NCBI GenBank assembly: GCA_945861915.1
Contig: CAMAWK010000041.1
Location: 1 to 13,374, forward strand
Reading direction: 5' to 3'
Length of the DNA stretch: 13,374 nt
DNA from: Flavobacterium psychrophilum
Lineage (GTDB): Bacteria; Bacteroidota; Bacteroidia; Flavobacteriales; Flavobacteriaceae
In this document: positions 7,783 to 13,374 of the stretch, one piece after another
How the letters are laid out: each line of letters begins with the position of its first letter
Position numbering within the stretch: position 1 is the stretch's first letter
The notes under the pieces: generated by a model
Database searches by the model: none
What the model saw: the letters and a program-made list of their open reading frames with translations, nothing else
What the model was told of the DNA's origin: nothing
Translations under genes and position numbers: made by a program

Positions 7783-8676
7783 ATGATGAATGCAAGAAAT
7801 TTTTTAATAGTTGTTATTTCTATAGCTGGAACATTGGTTTCTTTTGCTCAGGCTAATTTGCTTAACGCAAGATTTCCTGAAGAAATTGGAATCAAAACAG
7901 CAGATGAGTTAGTCGCCGCCAACGATAAGCCATTAGAATATGGCTATATCAACGACAGAGATATATTAATGGGTAGAATGACTTGGGAAATTATCGATTT
8001 AAGCGAAAGAATTAATTTTCCACTCTATTTTCCTATTGATACTGCCAACATTGGTTCGGACAGACGTTCCTTGTATGATGTTTTAACAAAAGGCATTCGT
8101 AGCGGAGAAATAACAGATGTTTATACAGACAGTTATTTTAATACCCGAAAAACGTATAACGACATTAAAGCTTCTTTAACTCGAATCGATACTACCGATG
8201 CCGGTAGAGAACAAATTAATGCAGGCACTCCAATTTCTCCTGAATATATTGTAAGACAAGATTTAACATCGCAAGATGTAACGCAGTATAAAATTAAAGG
8301 ATATTGGTATTTTGATAAACGTCAAAGTGAATTAAAATACAGATTAATTGGTATTTGTCCAGTAACTCCTGATGTCTTCACTATGAACAGCGATGAAAAA
8401 GATTATATCGAATTGTTTTGGGTATTTTTTCCATCGGCAAGATATGTTTTGCATGAAGCAAAATCGTTTAACGACAAAAATTCTGCGATGCCTATTTCCT
8501 TTGATCAAATATTAAATGCTAGACGTTTTAATGCCATGATTTATCAAGAAGAAAATGTGTATGGCGATAGAACAATTGCTAGTTACATGAAAGACAATGC
8601 ACAGAATCAATTATTAGAATCGGATAGAGTAAAAGAAAAAATCCGAAACTTCGAAATGGATATGTGGAATTATTAA
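7783..8676 (+). CDS. gldN: GldN, T9SS/gliding ring protein
   Basis: GldN (PorN) is a periplasmic protein that binds GldK to form the outer-membrane-associated ring of the T9SS and contacts the GldM shaft. The 297-residue product has a Sec signal peptide (NFLIVVISIAGTLVSF) with a probable cleavage after AQA. Family-typical stretches follow, such as RDILMGRMTWEIIDLSERIN, the YTDSYFN region, VTQYKIKGYWYFDKRQSELKYRLIGICP cut across about 165-195, and ELFWVFFPSARYVLHE. Two ATGs are adjacent (7783 and 7786); either may be used. It is the last gene of the operon, with a strong terminator just downstream. Some gliding flavobacteria carry a gldN paralogue, gldO, directly after gldN. None is present here. 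Confidence 0.95.
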   Translation: MMNARNFLIVVISIAGTLVSFAQANLLNARFPEEIGIKTADELVAANDKPLEYGYINDRDILMGRMTWEIIDLSERINFPLYFPIDTANIGSDRRSLYDVLTKGIRSGEITDVYTDSYFNTRKTYNDIKASLTRIDTTDAGREQINAGTPISPEYIVRQDLTSQDVTQYKIKGYWYFDKRQSELKYRLIGICPVTPDVFTMNSDEKDYIELFWVFFPSARYVLHEAKSFNDKNSAMPISFDQILNARRFNAMIYQEENVYGDRTIASYMKDNAQNQLLESDRVKEKIRNFEMDMWNY

Positions 8677-8697
8677 AATTCATTTCAATTTTTATAC

Positions 8698-8731
8698 AGA
8701 ACTCTTGCGAATTGCGAGAGTTCTTTGTTTT
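8698..8731 (+). terminator. Rho-independent terminator of the gldKLMN operon
   Basis: An 11-bp stem pairs 8698-8708 (AGAACTCTTGC) with 8714-8724 (GCGAGAGTTCT), with one G-U pair and the five-base loop GAATT. T-rich sequence TTGTTTT follows. It begins 22 bp after the gldN stop. There is no T-tract on the other side, so it acts on the + strand. Confidence 0.85.
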
Positions 8732-8746
8732 AAAGCGTTTTAGTTT

Positions 8747-8784
8747 ACTTCCAACTCCCAACTTCCCACTTCCAACTTCCCACT
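8747..8784 (+). repeat. 7-bp tandem repeat, consensus ACTTCCM, about 5.4 copies
   Basis: The heptamers in order are ACTTCCA, ACTCCCA, ACTTCCC, ACTTCCA, ACTTCCC and a partial ACT. All are in perfect 7-bp register with one T-to-C variant in the second unit. The array ends 4 bp before the ATG of the FAD oxidoreductase. The complementary strand has several GG/GGG runs. No canonical TAnnTTTG promoter was found between the terminator and this gene. Confidence 0.8.
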
Positions 8785-8788
8785 CAAA

Positions 8789-9832
8789 ATGATTGATTAT
8801 TTAATAATAGGTTCAGGATTAGCTGGGATTTCATTTTCTGAAATAGCGCTTCAACACAATAAATCTATTTTAGTTATAGACAATAATTCGCAAAATTCAT
8901 CCAAAATTGCAGCTGGATTATACAATCCAGTGATTTTAAAACGCTTTAGTGAAGTAGGACAAGCAAAAGAGCATTTAGAAGTAATGAAGGATTTTTTGTT
9001 TGTAGTAGAAAAAAAACTGAATACAAAGGTAGATATTACAATGCCTATTTTGAGAAAGTTTTTTTCTATCCAAGAACAAAATAATTGGTTTGCGGCCTCT
9101 GATAAAGTGAACTTAGCACCTTATTTATCTACACATTTAATTAGTAAAAAATACCAATCAATTGATTCGCCTTTTGGGTATGGAGAAGTATTGCAAACGG
9201 GTTATGTGGACACACAGTTGCTGATTTCTAAATATAAAGAATATCTCTTAAATAATAATTTATATTTAGAAGATACTTTTGATTATTCTCTTTTACAAGA
9301 AGAAACAACTGGCATTCGATACAAAAATATTCAGGCAAAACACATCATTTTTGCAGAGGGATTTGGGATGCATGCCAATCCTTATTTTAAATATTTGCCA
9401 TTGGATGGAACAAAAGGTGAATTGCTTATTATCAAAGCGCCACTTTTAGATTTAGATGTTATTTTAAACACAAGCGTTTTTATTTTGCCTCTTGGGAATG
9501 ATTTATTTAAAGTGGGCGCCACTTATAATTGGGAAGATAAAACGCAATTTATTACCAAGGAAGGAAAAAACGAATTGGTTTCAAGAATAAAAGAAATAAT
9601 CAATTGTGATTTCAAAATTATCCATCATCTCGCAGGTGTTCGACCCACTGTAAAAGACAGAAAACCATTAATAGGAACGAGTGAACTTCACAAATCAATT
9701 CATATTCTCAATGGTTTAGGCACGCGAGGAGTAATGTTAGGACCTGCAATGGCAAAAGCCTTATTCGAAAATATTGAATATCAAAAACCTTTAGACCGTT
9801 TCGTTGATATAAAAAGATTTGTAAAAAAATAA
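8789..9832 (+). CDS. FAD-dependent oxidoreductase, DAO family
   Basis: This is a flavoprotein of the D-amino-acid/glycine oxidase (DAO) superfamily. The 347-residue product opens with a Rossmann dinucleotide-binding motif, YLIIGSGLAG (Gly8, Gly10, Gly13), followed by the acidic residue Asp26 in LVIDNN, which would bind the FAD ribose. The segment AAGLYNPVILKRF resembles the second conserved DAO-family block. The C-terminal block GVRPTVKDRKPLIG (283-296) and NGLGTRGVMLGP (308-319) are the usual FAD-closing motifs. The substrate cannot be told from sequence; an amine or amino acid is likely by family. The gene lies alone between the gldN terminator and the convergent DUF983 gene, whose stop codon is 5 bp away. 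The start at 8789 follows an AAA leader and the heptamer array. Confidence 0.85.
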   Translation: MIDYLIIGSGLAGISFSEIALQHNKSILVIDNNSQNSSKIAAGLYNPVILKRFSEVGQAKEHLEVMKDFLFVVEKKLNTKVDITMPILRKFFSIQEQNNWFAASDKVNLAPYLSTHLISKKYQSIDSPFGYGEVLQTGYVDTQLLISKYKEYLLNNNLYLEDTFDYSLLQEETTGIRYKNIQAKHIIFAEGFGMHANPYFKYLPLDGTKGELLIIKAPLLDLDVILNTSVFILPLGNDLFKVGATYNWEDKTQFITKEGKNELVSRIKEIINCDFKIIHHLAGVRPTVKDRKPLIGTSELHKSIHILNGLGTRGVMLGPAMAKALFENIEYQKPLDRFVDIKRFVKK

Positions 9833-9837
9833 GTGGT

Positions 9838-10218
9838 TTATTTTCTGAATTTTTCGTCGTAAGAAACAAAAATATTAATGTAAATATTTCGAGCCCATCT
9901 CAAAACAAAGGGAAATAATACAATATTAGCAATCAAAATTGATAAAAAGGCTATTTTTATATTGGTTTTAAAAATAACAAACGAAACAACAAAAGCAGCA
10001 ATACTGAGTGCTACATTCAGACCATAACTCACATACATAGCACCATAAAAAAACGAAGGCTCGATTTGGTATTTCAAATCACAATGACTGCATTTTTCAT
10101 TCATTTTAATCATTTTCGAAAAATGCAATGGATTTTTATCCACATACATGCTTTCATTTTGACATCTTGGACAACTTCCTGTTAAAATACTATTTAGTTT
10201 GGATCCTTTTTTTAACAT
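9838..10218 (-). CDS. DUF983 family zinc-ribbon membrane protein
   Basis: This 126-residue protein has an N-terminal zinc ribbon with two CxxC pairs, CPRC (Cys16, Cys19) and CSHC (Cys43, Cys46). The linker NPLHFSKMIKMNEK is typical of DUF983. Two hydrophobic helices follow, around residues 63-82 (YGLNVALSIAAFVVSFVIF) and 88-105 (IAFLSILIANIVLFPFVL), then a basic segment, RWARNIYI. The function of the family is unknown; zinc binding is inferred from the cysteines. I chose the ATG at 10218 (MLKKGSK) rather than the in-frame TTG six bases upstream, which would leave almost no leader after the promoter. It is convergent with the FAD oxidoreductase and divergent from the ABC-F gene. Confidence 0.87.
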   Translation of the reverse strand: MLKKGSKLNSILTGSCPRCQNESMYVDKNPLHFSKMIKMNEKCSHCDLKYQIEPSFFYGAMYVSYGLNVALSIAAFVVSFVIFKTNIKIAFLSILIANIVLFPFVLRWARNIYINIFVSYDEKFRK

Positions 10219-10234
10219 TTGCAAAAATTTTCAG

Positions 10235-10242
10235 CAAAGGTA
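10235..10242 (-). promoter_or_regulatory. Putative DUF983 promoter -7 element
   Basis: Read on the - strand, 10242 to 10235 is TACCTTTG, a full match to TAnnTTTG, and it lies 16 nt upstream of the ATG at 10218. The -33 element is poor: ACTTC stands where a TTG is expected, about 19 bp upstream. The leader would be about 11 nt, similar in style to topA. Confidence 0.5.
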
Positions 10243-10292
10243 ATCAATGTATCTTTTTTGAAGTTCTAATTTTTAATAATGATTTTAATCTT

Positions 10293-10334
10293 TGAGTTTA
10301 TTAAACCTTTAAACTCATAAACTTTTTAAACTCT
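10293..10334 (+). repeat. TAAAC octamer array and inverted repeat upstream of the ABC-F gene
   Basis: TAAAC begins at 10302, 10310, 10318 and 10327, a spacing of 8, 8 and 9 bp, giving a degenerate TAAACTYW array that ends just before the ATG at 10339. The segment TGAGTTTA at 10293-10300 is the reverse complement of TAAACTCA at 10310-10317, and its 7-base core also matches TAAACTC at 10327-10333. Two mutually exclusive hairpins are therefore possible in the leader if it is transcribed. No clear promoter was identified; the closest -7 match is AATCTTTG at 10287-10294. Confidence 0.55.
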
Positions 10335-10338
10335 TTTA

Positions 10339-12246
10339 ATGTTAAACATACACAATTTATCTGTTTCTTTTGGTGGAACCTATTTGTTCGAAGAAGTAAC
10401 CTTTCGTTTAGGTGCTGGTGACCGTGTTGGATTGGTTGGGAAAAATGGTGCTGGAAAATCGACCATGCTCAAAATCCTAGCACGAGATTTCGCGCCTGAT
10501 TCAGGTGTTATTTCGCAAGAAAAAGAGGTTCGAATGGGTTTTTTGCGTCAAGATATTGATTTTGAACAAGGAAGAACCGTTCTCGAAGAAGCATATGAAG
10601 CCTTTACTGATATTAAAATTGTAGAAAAAAAACTAGCTGAAATCAACCATCAACTAGTAACAAGAACCGATTATGAAAGTGAAGAATACAGCCAAATAAT
10701 TGAAGATTTATCAGATTACACCCATCGATTTGAATTGTTAGGAGGATACAATTATGTTGGTGATACTGAGAAAATTCTGTTGGGATTAGGTTTTAAAAGA
10801 GACGTTTTTAATAATCAAACCGAAACTTTTTCAGGAGGTTGGAGAATGCGAATCGAGTTGGCTAAATTATTATTGCAAGCAAATGATGTGCTGTTGCTAG
10901 ATGAGCCTACAAATCACTTGGATATTGAAAGTATTATTTGGTTAGAGAGTTTTTTGCGTAATTATCCCGGTGTGGTGGTGATTGTTTCGCACGATAAAAT
11001 GTTTTTGGATAATGTAACTAACAGAACCATCGAAATATCGTTGGGGAAAGCGTATGATTTCAATAAACCGTATTCACAATACTTAGAATTAAGAGGCGAA
11101 ATTCGAGAAAAACAATTGGCAACTCAAAAGAATCAAGCCAAAAAAATTGAAGAAACTGAAAAATTAATCGAAAAATTTCGTGCCAAAGCTTCCAAAGCTT
11201 CGATGGCGCAATCGCTGATTAAAAAACTCGATAAAGTAGAGCGTATCGAAGTAGATGAAGACGATAATTCGGTTATGAATATTTCTTTTCCATTGTCAAA
11301 AGAACCAGGAAAAGTTGTCATTGAAGCAGAAAGTGTAACCAAAAGTTATGGCGATAAAACCATTTTAAAAGACATTTCCCTTTTGGTTGAACGTGGTAGC
11401 AAAATTGCTTTTGTGGGTCAGAACGGACAAGGAAAATCGACTTTTATTAAGGCTATTGTGAATGAATTTGAATTTCTAGGAAATATAAAATTGGGACATA
11501 ATGTGCAACTAGGCTATTTTGCACAAAATCAATCGGAATATTTAGATGGCGAAATTACGTTGTTACGCACCATGGAAGATGCCGCTACTGATACCAATCG
11601 CTCCAAAGTTAGAGATATGTTGGGATCTTTTTTGTTTCGTGGTGATGATGTCGAGAAAAAGGTAAAAGTGCTATCGGGTGGCGAACGAAATCGTTTGGCA
11701 CTTTGTAAATTATTGCTCCAACCTATCAATGTTTTAGTGATGGATGAACCCACGAATCACTTGGATATTAAATCAAAAAATGTATTGAAAGCCGCTTTGC
11801 AAAAATATGAAGGTACGTTGCTTTTGGTTTCGCACGACAGGGATTTTTTGCAAGGAATGTCGAATATTGTCTACGAATTTAAAGACCAAAAAATAAAAGA
11901 ATATTTGGGCGATGTGAATTACTTTCTGGAACAACGCAATCTTGAAAATATGCGTGAGGTTGAGAAAAAAGATACTCAAAAAGTGGTAGTTCCAAAGGAA
12001 AATACTAAGATGTCTTATGAAGATCAAAAAAAGACTAAGGCGCTGCAAAACAAATTGAGCAAGGTTGAAAGTCAAATAAAACAGTTAGAAAAAGACATTC
12101 AGCATGATGATAAAATGCTAGCTTCAAATTATGATAAACACATTGAAGACGCCATTTTTTTTACTGCTTATAACAAAAAGAAAACTTATCTTGATCAATT
12201 ACTCTTAGATTGGGAATTGGTGCAAGAGGAAATTGATAGTTTATAG
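10339..12246 (+). CDS. ABC-F family ATP-binding protein
   Basis: This is a soluble ABC-F ATPase with two nucleotide-binding domains and no membrane segment. Characterised members act on the ribosome, as translation factors or as antibiotic-protection proteins. The 635-residue product has Walker A GKNGAGKST (34-42), signature SGGWRMR (165-171) and Walker B/EPTNHLD (Asp188, Glu189-195) in domain 1. Domain 2 has Walker A GQNGQGKST (360-368), signature SGGERNR (446-452) and Asp469 with EPTNHLD (470-476). Both catalytic glutamates are present. The charged inter-domain linker (about 255-310) is the P-site tRNA-interaction motif region. The C-terminal ~80 residues, after about 555, form a predicted coiled coil, as in the Uup/YheS-like housekeeping types. 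I call it a housekeeping ABC-F, but subfamily assignment needs a tree. It is convergent with the acyltransferase, with 8 bp between stops. Confidence 0.93.
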   Translation: MLNIHNLSVSFGGTYLFEEVTFRLGAGDRVGLVGKNGAGKSTMLKILARDFAPDSGVISQEKEVRMGFLRQDIDFEQGRTVLEEAYEAFTDIKIVEKKLAEINHQLVTRTDYESEEYSQIIEDLSDYTHRFELLGGYNYVGDTEKILLGLGFKRDVFNNQTETFSGGWRMRIELAKLLLQANDVLLLDEPTNHLDIESIIWLESFLRNYPGVVVIVSHDKMFLDNVTNRTIEISLGKAYDFNKPYSQYLELRGEIREKQLATQKNQAKKIEETEKLIEKFRAKASKASMAQSLIKKLDKVERIEVDEDDNSVMNISFPLSKEPGKVVIEAESVTKSYGDKTILKDISLLVERGSKIAFVGQNGQGKSTFIKAIVNEFEFLGNIKLGHNVQLGYFAQNQSEYLDGEITLLRTMEDAATDTNRSKVRDMLGSFLFRGDDVEKKVKVLSGGERNRLALCKLLLQPINVLVMDEPTNHLDIKSKNVLKAALQKYEGTLLLVSHDRDFLQGMSNIVYEFKDQKIKEYLGDVNYFLEQRNLENMREVEKKDTQKVVVPKENTKMSYEDQKKTKALQNKLSKVESQIKQLEKDIQHDDKMLASNYDKHIEDAIFFTAYNKKKTYLDQLLLDWELVQEEIDSL

Positions 12247-12254
12247 TTTCGCTT

Positions 12255-13374
12255 TTATTTAAAAGGATTCCGTTCTTTCCAATGAACGGTGGGTTCTAAA
12301 TAGTTGAAAATTTTTTCTATTTTAGAATCAATGAACCTGTTTTCATGCTTTATGTAACCATACATCTGTTGTGGTTTGGCGCCAATAGAACTTTTGATTT
12401 CTAGAGCTGTTCTCGCAAAAACAATTTCTTTAAAGCCTTTGTTGATGGAGTAAGCCACCATATCGTAGAGCATATTTAGATAAAGCATTTTCTCCCGTTG
12501 CATACTTTCGTCATAGCCAAGAAAATAAGTATCCATAGTTGTTCCGTTCTTTATCAGGGTGTTGAATCCAATTAATTTTTCGTTTTGAAAATAGCCGTAA
12601 AAAAGGAATTTGTCTTTTAGAATTTCTTTGAAAACACGAAAATGATTTTTTGCCAAGAAAAAAGTATTAAAATAAGCGTTTTTGGCTACATGAAAGTATA
12701 ATTCATAAATGGTTTCTTCCTGTTTTATAATGTCTTCTAAATGCATTTTCTTTTTAACAATACCTTCTGCTTTTTTTCTGGCTCGTTTGTATTGATCTCG
12801 GTATTTTTTCGAAAAAGCATGGATATAATCTTGTTCAGAATGCCAATTTTCATCAATCGTAAAAACCATATTGGGTTGAGTTGAAAACCAATAATAGTCC
12901 TTAAAACCAGCTTTTTTAAAGCTCTCATTGTCAGATTCATAGAAATCTTTAAAAGAAAGTAAGTGAGTTTTGATTCCTTTATTTTTTAGACTTGCAACAA
13001 GATTTTCAGCCGCTTTTTTCAAGGTTTCTAAACCTGTTTTTGTCTCTATATTAGCAGAAAATGAAAATGAATTTTGTCCAGTAAGCATGTTGTTTCCAAT
13101 AAGCAACACTTGGGAAGAATAGCGTTTAAAAAGAAAATTACGAATGAAGGTTTTAATGCAGCGATCTCGTTCTCCAAAAGATTCTAATTTGTTGAGGTTG
13201 ATGTATTGAGAAAGTGCAATTCCTACTAATTCATCCTCTTTGAACAAACCAATGAAATAACATTCCATGTTTTTAGGAGCCGACTTTTCGAGGATTTGCA
13301 TGTATTCTTTTGAAAGAAATAAATTATCATTTGATAAACTGTTCCAATTAGTTGGAAGTTGGTTAGTGGAGGAA
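12255..13374 (-). CDS. GNAT/FemAB-like acyltransferase (partial, N-terminus beyond window)
   Basis: At least 372 residues are visible. The frame stays open from the first ATG at 13301 up to the window edge, and the extra 24 codons (including LPTNWNSLSNDNLF and LSKEY) read like protein, so the true start lies outside. The C-terminal half has features of the FemAB/BioF2-like acyltransferase fold. These include a basic helix KKYRDQYKRARKKAEG, the strand pair FYGYFQNEKLIGFNTLIKNG, the segment TYFLGYDES, an amphipathic helix YLNMLYDMVAYSINKGF, and FARTALEIKSSIGAKP near the end. Such proteins transfer acyl or aminoacyl groups; the substrate here is unknown. No signal peptide or membrane helix is visible in the part shown. 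It is sometimes labelled as peptidoglycan-related by homology; I do not claim that. Confidence 0.8.
   Translation of the reverse strand, partial: SSTNQLPTNWNSLSNDNLFLSKEYMQILEKSAPKNMECYFIGLFKEDELVGIALSQYINLNKLESFGERDRCIKTFIRNFLFKRYSSQVLLIGNNMLTGQNSFSFSANIETKTGLETLKKAAENLVASLKNKGIKTHLLSFKDFYESDNESFKKAGFKDYYWFSTQPNMVFTIDENWHSEQDYIHAFSKKYRDQYKRARKKAEGIVKKKMHLEDIIKQEETIYELYFHVAKNAYFNTFFLAKNHFRVFKEILKDKFLFYGYFQNEKLIGFNTLIKNGTTMDTYFLGYDESMQREKMLYLNMLYDMVAYSINKGFKEIVFARTALEIKSSIGAKPQQMYGYIKHENRFIDSKIEKIFNYLEPTVHWKERNPFK

Noticed and set aside
12270..12289. CCGTTC/GAACGG hairpin with 8-nt loop near the end of the acyltransferase gene
   Set aside because: It is inside coding sequence, only 6 bp long, and followed by at most four T residues on the - strand and none on the + strand. 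It is too weak to call a terminator.
13351..13374. GGAAGTTGGTTAGTGGAGG stretch resembling the complement of the 8747-8784 heptamer array
   Set aside because: It lies in the open - strand reading frame of the acyltransferase and encodes ordinary residues. Only one exact heptamer (TGGAAGT) is present, so it is not an array.

Overview
The base composition is AT-rich. Three sites match the Bacteroidota -7 promoter consensus TAnnTTTG exactly, start codons follow A-rich leaders rather than Shine-Dalgarno sequences, and a complete gldK-gldL-gldM-gldN cluster is present. Together these point to a Flavobacterium-like member of the Flavobacteriia. This taxonomic call is inferred from gene content and promoter style, without any database comparison.

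Layout. (1) 65-3771, + strand: topA (DNA topoisomerase I) has its own canonical promoter and is followed after 3 bp by an arginase/formimidoylglutamase-fold gene whose metal-binding residues are half lost. (2) 3772-4014: a 243-bp spacer with a weak terminator, a pair of 11-bp direct repeats 20 bp apart and a -7 promoter element. (3) 4015-8676, + strand: gldK, gldL, gldM and gldN, the core of the type IX secretion system (T9SS) and gliding machinery, closed by a clear rho-independent terminator at 8698-8731. (4) 8747-9832, + strand: a 7-bp tandem repeat abuts the start of a FAD-dependent DAO-family oxidoreductase. (5) 9838-10218, - strand: a small zinc-ribbon membrane protein of the DUF983 family, convergent with the oxidoreductase. 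(6) 10294-12246, + strand: an ABC-F ATPase whose leader carries an array of TAAAC octamers. (7) 12255-13374, - strand: an acyltransferase of the GNAT/FemAB-like type, cut by the window edge.

How the genes work together. GldL and GldM form the inner-membrane, proton-motive-force-driven motor of the T9SS. GldM spans the periplasm to the ring of lipoprotein GldK and periplasmic GldN under the outer membrane. The system secretes proteins with C-terminal T9SS signals, including gliding adhesins where present. TopA, the oxidoreductase, the DUF983 protein, the ABC-F factor and the acyltransferase look like ordinary chromosomal neighbours. No phage, insertion sequence, CRISPR, tRNA or rRNA was seen.

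I did not find a clearly new multi-gene system. The most interesting points are the degenerate arginase-fold protein next to the T9SS core, an intercistronic inverted repeat between gldL and gldM, the repeat pair upstream of gldK, and the two short tandem arrays that directly precede start codons.
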